A stretch of 60,000 nt of DNA from Lineus longissimus (lineage: Eukaryota > Nemertea > Pilidiophora > Heteronemertea > Lineidae): assembly GCF_910592395.1 (NCBI RefSeq), contig NC_088308.1:11363001-11423000 (forward strand), in the 5' to 3' direction. Below, in pieces: positions 49,647-57,799 of the stretch. Made by a program: the position numbers and the translations under genes. Under the pieces are notes generated by a model. The model saw nothing but the letters and a program-made list of their open reading frames with translations, searched no databases and was not told the DNA's origin. Within the stretch, counting starts at the first letter, position 1; each line of letters begins with the position of its first letter.

Positions 49647-50348
49647 TTACTTCCTTTTCAGTTTCTCCAGCATCTCTGTCTGTGCTAGTTTTTTCCCTTC
49701 CTCTAAAAATGTCTTCTTAAGGGTTTCTACGTCAAAACCTGCATCAGAACTCGCCTCCCTTTGTTTCTTTCTAATGGCATTCTTCAAGGAAATGTACTTC
49801 TCCTTCTCCTTGAGGATTAAACTGAATTCCTCTGTAGAGATGTGAGGGTCAGTTAAGGCTTTACTGACCAAATCATTGATAGGGTTAAGTTTAGAAATGG
49901 CCAATTATGATATCTTCTCATGCTTTTCAATTTGCCTAAGTATGACCTTCTTCTGAAAACTAAATAGTGATGAAGTAATGGCACATGCTATTGTCAAACC
50001 ACCTAAACCAAAACCTATTGGAGCAGTGATGACTCCTGCTACTACTGAAATACCAGCAGAGCCAGCAGCCACACTGGTGAAATTAAGGGCATGGCTAAAC
50101 CCACTAATCACATCAAAAGCTTTCTTGAATTTCATAAATGTTTTCCGCCTGCATTCAATCCCAGCTTCAAAGAACTTCTTAACTTCACTGATTTGATTAA
50201 GTCTGAATACCTGAGGGTTTAAGTCGGACTTCGTCTGGTTATTCTGTTCATCGATCATATTTTGATTACTCATATTATGATTACTCATATCTTGATGACT
50301 CATATTTTGATGACTCAAATCTGTATAAAGCCTACTTCTGTCTTCCAT
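49647..50348 (-). pseudogene. Maverick protein with a long hydrophobic segment, one in-frame stop
   Basis: A single frame of 234 codons is broken only by TAA at 49905-49907, inside EKHEKIS/LAISKLNPINDLV. The N-terminus has 5-residue repeats (LSHQNMSHQDMSNHNMSNQN). It is followed by a helical region (VKKFFEAGIECRRKTFMKFK), a Gly/Ala-rich hydrophobic stretch (SVAAGSAGISVVAGVITAPI through IACAITSSLFSF) and a charged helical C-terminus (FSLILKEKEKYISLKNAIRK). Proteins of this layout recur in animal genomes alongside Maverick-like polymerases. The hydrophobic segment suggests membrane insertion; function unknown. Confidence 0.65.
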
Positions 50349-50540
50349 TTAATTAATGCGAAAAACTAGAATCAACAGCAGAAATAAATTTATTACTAAC
50401 ATTACTAGTATTAACATTTGTGTATGCAGTGTTAGTAGATCTAGTAGATCTAGAATCAGTTCGTTTAATCACCACAGAGACAACAGGTGGTTTATTCACA
50501 AGGGGTTTGATATCAACAATAGGTGGTTCATCTTGTGATG
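50342..50540 (-). pseudogene. Short Maverick ORF remnant
   Basis: The minus frame reads QDEPPIVDIKPLVNKPPVVS then a Ser/Thr/Asn-rich end, but it has no start and an upstream in-frame stop. Decayed tail of an unidentified gene. Confidence 0.3.
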
Positions 50541-50682
50541 GGTTTTTTCATCTTTCTTTTCTAGCTCCTCTTGCTCTTTGTAAAACTGTTCTAACCTTTC
50601 TCTCCAATTCTTTGGTCTTTAAGTGTAACCCCAAGTTCTATTCATTTATGAAGAGTACATTTCTATTAACTGTATTACTCAA

Positions 50683-51228
50683 CTAAATCATCTCATTTAT
50701 CATTTCTCGCATACTACAGATGTTTATGTTCAGATTATGATTACTCATGTTATTGTTCCTCTTCAGGTTATGATTACTCAGACTATTGTTCAGGTTATTG
50801 TTAAAATTCAATAATTTATTAAGCATAATCATATTTTCATCCTTAAGGTAATCCCCAAAATACTGGTGAATAACTCTTTTCCAAACTGATATCACATTTT
50901 GGTCTCGATAGACAAACCAATTTTCATTACTTTTAGCTATCATGAAATTCATTGACCTGTCCAATTGCTCCTTAAAGAGGGACCTGTCTATTTTAGCACT
51001 CTTCTGTCTGTTTTCTGTCTTATCCATAGGTCTCATGTTAAACCAAATGAAACACAGTTCATGGTAATCTTTGAGTTCCTTGATTGGTAAGACATGATCT
51101 AACTCCTCATCTACTATTCGAACTCTGTTCTCGGGACATTGTCCTATTGATGACAACCTCCTCTGGTACTCTAACCACCGTGAGAAGAAACTGTCTGAAC
51201 AACCTAGATTAAATGATGATGATTTCAT
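50683..51228 (-). CDS. Maverick HNH-like nuclease candidate (181 aa)
   Basis: The frame contains DEELDHVLPIKELKDYHELC followed by FIWFNMRPMDKTENRQKSAK. This D-H...(F/W)xN.RPM...EN..K spacing resembles HNH/treble-clef nuclease domains, with His of LDHVLP and Asn of WFNMRPM as candidate active-site residues. Cys residues upstream (LGCSDSFF, GQCPENR) could hold zinc. The C-terminal 40 residues are Asn-rich repeats (NNLNNSLSNHNLKRNNNMSN). In-frame text upstream of Met-1 (about 39 codons without ATG, back to a TAA) suggests a lost longer N-terminus. Assignment is by motif only. Confidence 0.5.
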   Translation of the reverse strand: MKSSSFNLGCSDSFFSRWLEYQRRLSSIGQCPENRVRIVDEELDHVLPIKELKDYHELCFIWFNMRPMDKTENRQKSAKIDRSLFKEQLDRSMNFMIAKSNENWFVYRDQNVISVWKRVIHQYFGDYLKDENMIMLNKLLNFNNNLNNSLSNHNLKRNNNMSNHNLNINICSMREMINEMI

Positions 51229-51397
51229 GTTTGAATTACCAGTACACTCTCCTTTAGAAATACTGACAGGACATTGTATAGGGTCTAGAACTTCGATGCT
51301 GAAACTCTCTTCTTCAGCAACGAATACTTTCAGAATATCAATTTGTTAAACGTATTTTAACATTTTATAGTAAGCATGAAACCTGTTAACAATAGCG

Positions 51398-51579
51398 CAG
51401 TGAATTCTAGTTATGTTACTTCTTACAGAGAGTACAGACTGTACATGTTGTATTAATAGGATAATGGGTGCTAGATTACTCGGTTTTGTTTTGGAATTGA
51501 GGCAACTTTAATGGATTTAATGGATTGATTTTTGGCAATTTTTTCTACGCAAAATCGTAGATCGCATTATCCTATTACT
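51398..51579 (-). repeat. Maverick right terminal inverted repeat
   Basis: Inverted partner of 43569-43750, ending CCTATTACT next to TACATG. The inner inverted copy of the end motif is at about 51452-51467. Confidence 0.9.
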
Positions 51580-51585
51580 TACATG
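51580..51585 (+). repeat. Maverick target duplication, right
   Basis: TACATG, identical to 43563-43568. Confidence 0.85.
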
Positions 51586-52062
51586 TAATCACCATGATGA
51601 AGTCATCGTCATTGATTTAACCAACATAATAATAATAATAACAATAATAATAATAATAATAGCTTTATTCACATAAACTAATAGTTTGTAGTGATTACAG
51701 AGGAAATTTCAACACAAAAATTACAAGAAATTACAAGATGACAGACGGTATAAACACAGCTGGGGGTAGAGGAATGGTGAAATACGAACGATAAAGTAAA
51801 GAAAGACAGAACTAGCAGTGCATGTTGCATGCAACACGGATACGTTCTGCCTCCCGAACGTATTTGACAAGATTAGAGGTTTGACTTTTGCTTGAGCAAT
51901 TTAAAAGACATGACAATTTATACATATTTGGATGTGCTGCATAGAAGGATTTAATAAAGCGTTGCCGCGGTACATCGTATTTTGGACATTGTAGGAAAAA
52001 ATGATATTCGTCTTCAATGATATCATTACAAAATTCACAAAAACGGTTTTCTCTGGGTAGGC

Positions 52063-52380
52063 CTACGTCCTTATTTCAAGGAATTTTAACACATAGTTCC
52101 TATCATCGGCGTTGTTTGCAAGCCATAAATTGGACGCACCTAACCTGTTAAGAATAGACTTTATATTACTACACCAGTTGGTTTTACCTAAATCAGCAGA
52201 AGCACGTAATGACATAAACAAAGACCTTAGCAGTGGGTGAACAGTCGATATCAACTTTTGCCAATATGCTAATATTGCCAGCTGACATCTTACCCAAATT
52301 GGGTACCTACCTAATTCACCATAGCAAACACTGTTATTACTCGATTTGGGGACACTCAGTAAACGCTTACAAAATTTCAT
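52063..52380 (-). pseudogene. LINE C-terminal region
   Basis: A 105-codon frame (KRLLSVPKSSNNSVCYGELG, GRYPIWVRCQLAILAYWQKL, LGKTNWCSNIKSIL) matches the post-RT region of LINE polyproteins (LGVPKSTSN..VYGELGRYPL). It is separated from the RT by a frameshift. Confidence 0.8.
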
Positions 52381-52509
52381 GTGTAAAAAAATTTCATGTG
52401 ATTAATTGCGACATTGAAGTTCAAGTTGTATTTAAAACGGACTCCTAGATATTCGAATTCGTCAACATTTTCCACTAGGCCATTATTGAAATAAAACGCA
52501 TCGTTGGCG

Positions 52510-53358
52510 CTAACTCGACCATTCTTCCTCTGTCTTCGTTTTACTCAAGTTGACAGATAGGCCCCACATTAAGCAATACTCATGGAGAGCGTCCAATTGC
52601 TTTTGTAGACAAACGGCCGATCTCGAAGCCAAAACTGTGTCGTCTGCATACATTATACAAAAGATCCGGTTTGGACCAATCTTAAAACCACCCGACACAC
52701 CGGCACGTTCTTCTAGAAAATCATTTAGATCTGCGGTGAATAAAGAAAACAACAGAGGAGACAGCGTTTCACCTTGTTGGAGACCAGTAACACTGGTGAA
52801 CTCATTACTAAGTTCACCATTCCACCTGACCTTTGAACACAAACACTTCTGCATGGAATTTAAGATACCGAGCATTTTGCCTTTCAGACCATATTTCATA
52901 AGCTTATGCAATAGACCTTTTTTGTACACAGAATCAAACGCGCGTGAGTAGTCGACGAAACAACAGTGCAACCGTTCCTTTCTATTGAAAGACTGCTCCA
53001 CCATACTCCTAAGTGTGAACGCTGCATCGATTGTACCAAGTCCGGGTCTAAAACCAAACTGACCATCGTCAAGCAGGTTGTGTTCTTGAGACCAGTTCAT
53101 AAGCCGGGCGTTTAGCACGGATGTAAATAGTTTGCCTAAATTACTAATAAGAGAGATACCACGATAGTTAGAAGCCTCATTGGCATCGTTCTTTTTATGT
53201 AACGGCACAATAACAGCATTGCTCCAAAGCTTTGGGTAGGTGCTTACAGAGAACACGAGGTTGAATAACTTATTCAAGACCGGTAATAACTTAGCCTTGT
53301 TTTCGAGGATATATTCGTTTAAGATACTGTCTTCCGCGGGGGCCTTATTCCTATTCAA
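52510..53358 (-). pseudogene. LINE reverse transcriptase
   Basis: The frame carries NYRGISLISNLGKLFTSVLN, GQFGFRPGLGTIDAAFTLR, motif A CCFVDYSRAFDSV, GLQQGETLSPLLFSLF, and the catalytic box MYADDTVLAS (YADD). It ends in a shifted frame after SKTKTEEEW (about 52515). The text continues in another frame as a VENVDEFEYLGV-like segment, so a frameshift is inferred. In-frame text also continues upstream past 53358 (ELKKRNPRKFYKIL), with breaks. Confidence 0.9.
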
Positions 53359-53673
53359 CTTAGAGATGGCGCGAAGGATCTCAGCATCACCGATGACATA
53401 ATCTCGGGCGTGTCAACTAGGCTAGATATGTTTGCCGCTATATCGTTTTCTACTTCGACATTTTCAAAATAAAGGTCAGCATCCTGTTTCCGGAAGTAGT
53501 CATAAAACTCATTAGCGACCAGCGTGCTGCGAGGGCTCTTTCCCTTTCAGGATTTTATAAAACTTCCTTGGATTGCGTTTTTTCAGCTCCTGCATTGGAA
53601 GAGACACGCCATTTAAGTAATTGCGCTAACACCTTCTTGTACATTGCTTAAACTCCTTTTTCTTAGACACTAG

Positions 53674-55330
53674 GGCCCATATTCATAAAGGATGTTTATA
53701 CACTGATTAGCTTAGACATGTCTATCTTCTAAACAGTGTTTAAAACAGGCTTGTCCATGACTGCATAAATACCCCTGTTTATCGCATTTCATGAAGGGCG
53801 ATGATCGGCCGATTATACGTCCGTGTCTAACTCAATGATTAGGCCCTGTTTTTCTCAGTCTGGTAAACGAAGGATCATGTAATCTGAACACGTATAACAG
53901 GTCGAACAATAGACCAGCATGGCCAGTGTGGACCGGAGTGGCATAAGGCTTTCAAGATTCTACACACGTCACTCATTTCCAAAATGTCGAAGAAACGAGC
54001 AGACAATTTTTCGTTTGAGCAACGTTCGGGATTAATTGAATGTATCAAAAAGAGGATGAAAGTGATAGAAGACAAACGAACCGATACGACTGCCAACCAA
54101 AAGAAGCAGACCGCTTGGGAGGCTATCGCGAAGAAGATGGCGGCTCTTTTCCCTGATAGGGCGAAAACACCGTCTAAGGATTTGAAGGATTTGTGGTGAC
54201 GGATGAAAACCAAAGCCAAGAATACAGCTCGGGCAGTCAAGGTTGACATCATCGAAACAGGAGGAGGTGAAGCCGTGACAGGGGATCTTTCAGATGAAAT
54301 GCAGGCAATTCTCAATATCATCATCGGGGAGTTGAAACAGATCCACAATGAGTGGGATGACGACGGTGTTCCTTCGGACGGGTCTGAACCAAACCAGCAA
54401 ATTTCAGATAATTCGGAGGTCACTGAATACGATGTGAGCGAAACGTTCACCACAGGATGTTCATCAGGACTACTGGTGGTAGGAGCACTGAAACTCGCGA
54501 TGCTGGGTAAGTCAAATACGTAACAGCGCAACTACGATTAGAAATCATGTACCATTGCCACAGAGGTCAACAAACATAACGAAGGCCTCTAAGAATGAAG
54601 AGGAAGAATGTGATACTGTTATATTGAAATTTTCATTAATTGAAAATCTGATGCTTTGATTTACATGTATCTTCTCTATTTGCAGGAAGGCACTGGTCTG
54701 GTCATTTCCTTTGACATCGAAAGAAACTAGGAAGGAACCTGTCATACCTGGTAGTACCAGTACTTCAATGAACATGGGAAAAGGCAAATGTACATCGAAG
54801 AGTGACAAACCTAAGACTTACGTTCTTCCTGTGGGGTAATGTACATAGGCCTATAATAACAGTTGAAACAAACGAAATTAGAACTTTCGACATCTCGATA
54901 CCGGAACAGAAGATGCTACATGCAATCTCCTAGCGAGTGCATTAGAATCCCGACGAAACTCATCCACATTCATCTTTCAGGCAATCGAAACCTTCACCTG
55001 TCTCGTCTGCTGACTCTCGCAGCACCTCACCGGTGCTATCCAAGGCCGACACTGCACTTGGCTACCTGAAAGAGGAACACGAGGCAAAGATGATACTGAT
55101 TTAATATGAACAAGAAGCTGCTATGGTAAAGAAGGAAGCTGCTGTGGAACAAAAGAAAGCCGCTATGTTAGAGCAGGTCACCGCGAAATCGAAGAAGACC
55201 GCATTTGATGCCAAGACTGAATTTTACATAGAAAAACGTAAGAAGCTTTGTATCAACCTGTAGTCAGTGTAAAGATTTTTTTTGAATAAATAAATCTTGA
55301 TACCTACTGGAAGTGTTCTCTAAAGGCCTG
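53674..55330 (+). mobile_element. Second PIF/Harbinger-family element, incomplete
   Basis: The left end GGCCCATATTCATAAAG (53674 onward) is identical to the start of the intact Harbinger at 16268. It is followed by a Myb/SANT-like gene with three exon-like blocks and AATAAA signals at about 55285. No transposase text and no matching right end were found before 56000, so the element is deleted or rearranged. Confidence 0.65.
53984..55263 (+). pseudogene. Harbinger Myb/SANT-like protein, nonsense-mutated
   Basis: The frame at 53984 (MSKKRADNFSFEQRSGLIEC, AWEAIAKKMAALFPDRAK, KDLKDLW) is a trihelix Myb/SANT domain. A TGA at 54197-54199 stops it, but the same frame continues as RMKTKAKNTARAVKVDIIET to about 54510. 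TGG TGA CGG is most simply an Arg codon CGA hit by CpG decay. Exon-like blocks follow near 54687-54839 and 54981-55263; the latter is a Lys/Ala/Glu-rich coiled coil (VKKEAAVEQKKAAMLEQVTA) with a TAA inside it (about 55102-55104). Confidence 0.65.
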
Positions 55331-55575
55331 TGTACACTAGCAACATTTTTACAACATTTCTCCAACATTCCTTGTTGCAACGCCGTGTTGGAAAAATGTT
55401 GCCAAGTGTGTACAGAGAAAATAATGTTGTAAAAATGTTGGAGAATTGTTGGAAATTTGTTGCAAAAAGAATTGTCTGGTCAATTTGTTAGTGCAAGTTT
55501 TTGGTCGTGTTGTAAAAATGTTGCTAAGTGTGCACAGAACAAAACCAGTTTTCCAACATTCTTACAACATCTAAT
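55325..55575. repeat. AACATT-rich inverted-repeat region
   Basis: TGTACACTAGCAACATTTTT and inverted forms such as AAATGTTGCCAAGTGTGTAC recur three or four times. They could form long hairpins, like a MITE or terminal-repeat cluster. Ends are not defined. Confidence 0.5.
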
Positions 55576-56828
55576 TGATCATGTGATCTACCTGAAGTCA
55601 TGTGACCAGCGCTGATTGATATTTCATGAAGGGTTAGTGCAGAGGGAGTCAAAATTCTGTGAATTTTACACCCTCTCGGAACGTATGATTCTCAATTCAG
55701 GAAAATAGAACTTATCTTAGTGTAATACTGAATATAATCAGTCATCAGGTCCACAGATTCACTGTTCCAATCCTTGTGACATTGTTGATGGAGGAAAAGG
55801 AAGAAATCAAATATGAGGAAATGTTTATATTAAAATCATCTGACCAGGTCTACAACATGCATGTTCACAGTTCGGGATCCCAAGGCTAACTGAATTTGGA
55901 GGGAAACTCAGTAGACCAGGAAAACTATACAAACAATAATAGCTGATAAAGCACATGCAATGAAATGATATAAGGCTCAGGGACCGTGAAGGCCCAAAAT
56001 AACCTGAGCTAAACCATTGGTCATAGCAGACTTAAAGGGGGAATAAACTCTTCAAACTGTTCAAATTGAACCTGTTACACATTCCCCTATCAAGAGAAAA
56101 TGGCTCCTGACATTTACCAAAGATAAAAAGAAATGTACACCATATATACAAAGCATGTAACCCAAAATACCAGGTGAAACTCAAAACGAAACCGAGTTGA
56201 GAAAGATGCGAAACCAAAACCTTCAAACAATAAGAAGGGAAGAATGGAACCATCAAAGAGCAGAATTCAGAATCATTAAAGACAAAGACTGAAAAGTGAA
56301 CATTTCAATCCAGCATCCTGAAAACTGACAAACACCATAAGGTAAAGAGCTACAAGAAATGGAATTATTATTGTATTTACAAATTAACAGTAAACTTCTA
56401 GAGTTCACACTGAAAAATAATTGTATCGCACGAATCAGAACGAGATTAAGGCGAATAGACAAGATACTGAAATATATAAGTTTAGAATCATTATCAGAAT
56501 ACGGTACTGTGAAGAACTATTGTAGTATTGTTTGATTTACTGAAGATCATTGCAAGAAGATATAATAGAAGAGAAGGGGTAATGACCTCCTCAATCTTAC
56601 CATCACACCACAAAACAACAATCAATAAGATGATACAAGATTGGGAAAAAAGGAAAATTGTAGGGAAATGACTTACAAAACATCTGGAAGGTATTAATTA
56701 GTAACTGTTTGACCAAAAACCCTTAGTCCAAAAGGGATTTACATTGATAAACTGTCAAACAAAACCTTGAATAACTGATATGAGTAGAGATGCAACAGAA
56801 TAAGTACTGATGAATCATTTGAGTTACC
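55576..56828. other. AT-rich stretch, no gene recognised
   Basis: A-rich on + and similar in composition to 57556-57799. It may be 3' untranslated or LTR sequence of the Gypsy element, split by the LINE at 56829; not proven. Confidence 0.35.
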
Positions 56829-57557
56829 TTCAGTCAACATTGCCGGCACAGTCGCTCAAGTGTCGAAAGTTCCGGTTCGGAACCTCGGTGTTCTGTTTGA
56901 TTCTAACTTGTCTATGGATGCACATGTGTCAAGCGTTGTGCGTTCTGCCTCTTACCACCTGCGGAATATAGGTCTGGTCAGGAGGCAGCTGACAGTTGAT
57001 GCCACCAAGAATCTTGCTCAAGCCCTCGTGCTGTCCAGACTTGATTATTGCAACAGCAGCCTGGCTGGAATTTCGGAACAATCGCTACGCAAGCTCCAGC
57101 TAGTGCAAAACCGTGCAGCACGCCTTGTTACTAGAACCAATCGTCGGGCACACATCACTCCAGTTCTTGCCGAGCTGCACTGGCTGCCTGTGCGCGAGCG
57201 CATACAGTTCAAGTTAATTCTTCTCACTTATAAAGTATACCATCATTTGGCACCCAATTACTTCAACGATCTCCTCGAACATTACACACCCCCTCGCTCC
57301 CTTCGCTCTGGATCTATGGACCTTCTAAAGGAAAACAAATACAGACTAAAAACTTTCGGAGGACGATCCTTTTCCATTCTTGCGCCTCAGGTGTGGAACT
57401 CACTACCGTCCACCCTGAGAGCTGCACAGGACGTCAATACTTTCCGCAGAGACTTAAAAACATATTTGTTTGTGCAAGCTTATGAGCGCCTGTGAACATT
57501 GTTCCAGTGATACGGGCGCTATATAAATGACAATTTCATTCATTCATTCATTTCATG
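56829..57557 (+). mobile_element. 5'-truncated L2/CR1-like LINE
   Basis: Reverse transcriptase C-terminal text followed by GGGCGCTATATAAATG and an ATTC simple-repeat tail (about 57536-57555), the usual 3' end of L2/CR1-like elements. There is no RT catalytic core, so it is 5'-truncated. Confidence 0.85.
56860..57495 (+). CDS. LINE ORF2 C-terminal domain fragment (211 aa)
   Basis: The frame reads VRNLGVLFDSNLSMDAHVSS, YHLRNIGLVRRQLTVDATKN, LVLSRLDYCNSSLAG, LQLVQNRAARLVTRTNR, HITPVLAELHWLPVRERIQF and FSILAPQVWNSLPSTLR. This is the well-known region after the reverse transcriptase core of L2/CR1/Rex-type LINEs. It is open and ends at the element's natural stop, so the fragment is young or little decayed. 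The YADD core and endonuclease are absent. Confidence 0.92.
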   Translation: MSKVPVRNLGVLFDSNLSMDAHVSSVVRSASYHLRNIGLVRRQLTVDATKNLAQALVLSRLDYCNSSLAGISEQSLRKLQLVQNRAARLVTRTNRRAHITPVLAELHWLPVRERIQFKLILLTYKVYHHLAPNYFNDLLEHYTPPRSLRSGSMDLLKENKYRLKTFGGRSFSILAPQVWNSLPSTLRAAQDVNTFRRDLKTYLFVQAYERL

Positions 57558-57799
57558 AATTATCTATGGAATCTATACAGACTCTAATCATACAGTACAA
57601 AATATCAATACCAAGAATTACTTGATATAAATCTCCACGAAATATCGAAACAAAAGAAGAAAACACACACTCAAGTAGAAAACAATCTCTTGATTGACAT
57701 GGCCTGCCAAAACCAGCCAACATTCAATCAAAATGTTATATATATTTCAAACCAGAAAATAATCACGAGTCTACAGCAAAATTGCAAACCAACTATCAT

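Larger units (their letters stand above)
43569..51579. mobile_element. Compact Maverick/Polinton, 8.0 kb, 6-bp target duplication
   Basis: Terminal inverted repeats of about 180 bp start AGTAATAGG and are flanked by a perfect 6-bp duplication TACATG (43563-43568, 51580-51585). A 6-bp duplication, long inverted repeats and protein-primed family B polymerase together define Maverick/Polinton elements. Typical copies are 15-20 kb with integrase, ATPase, protease and capsid genes. None of those is visible here, and the polymerase is broken, so this is a defective or miniaturised form. The polymerase is on + at left; small genes on - fill the right half. Confidence 0.92.
51628..53673 (-). mobile_element. 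LINE (non-LTR retrotransposon), 3' half
   Basis: On - the element runs from its break at 53673 to an AAT-type simple-repeat tail at 51628-51660, preceded by AATAAAGC. It encodes reverse transcriptase (52510-53358) and a C-terminal region (52063-52380). The copy has frameshifts, and its 5' side stops exactly where a Harbinger-type end begins. Confidence 0.85.
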
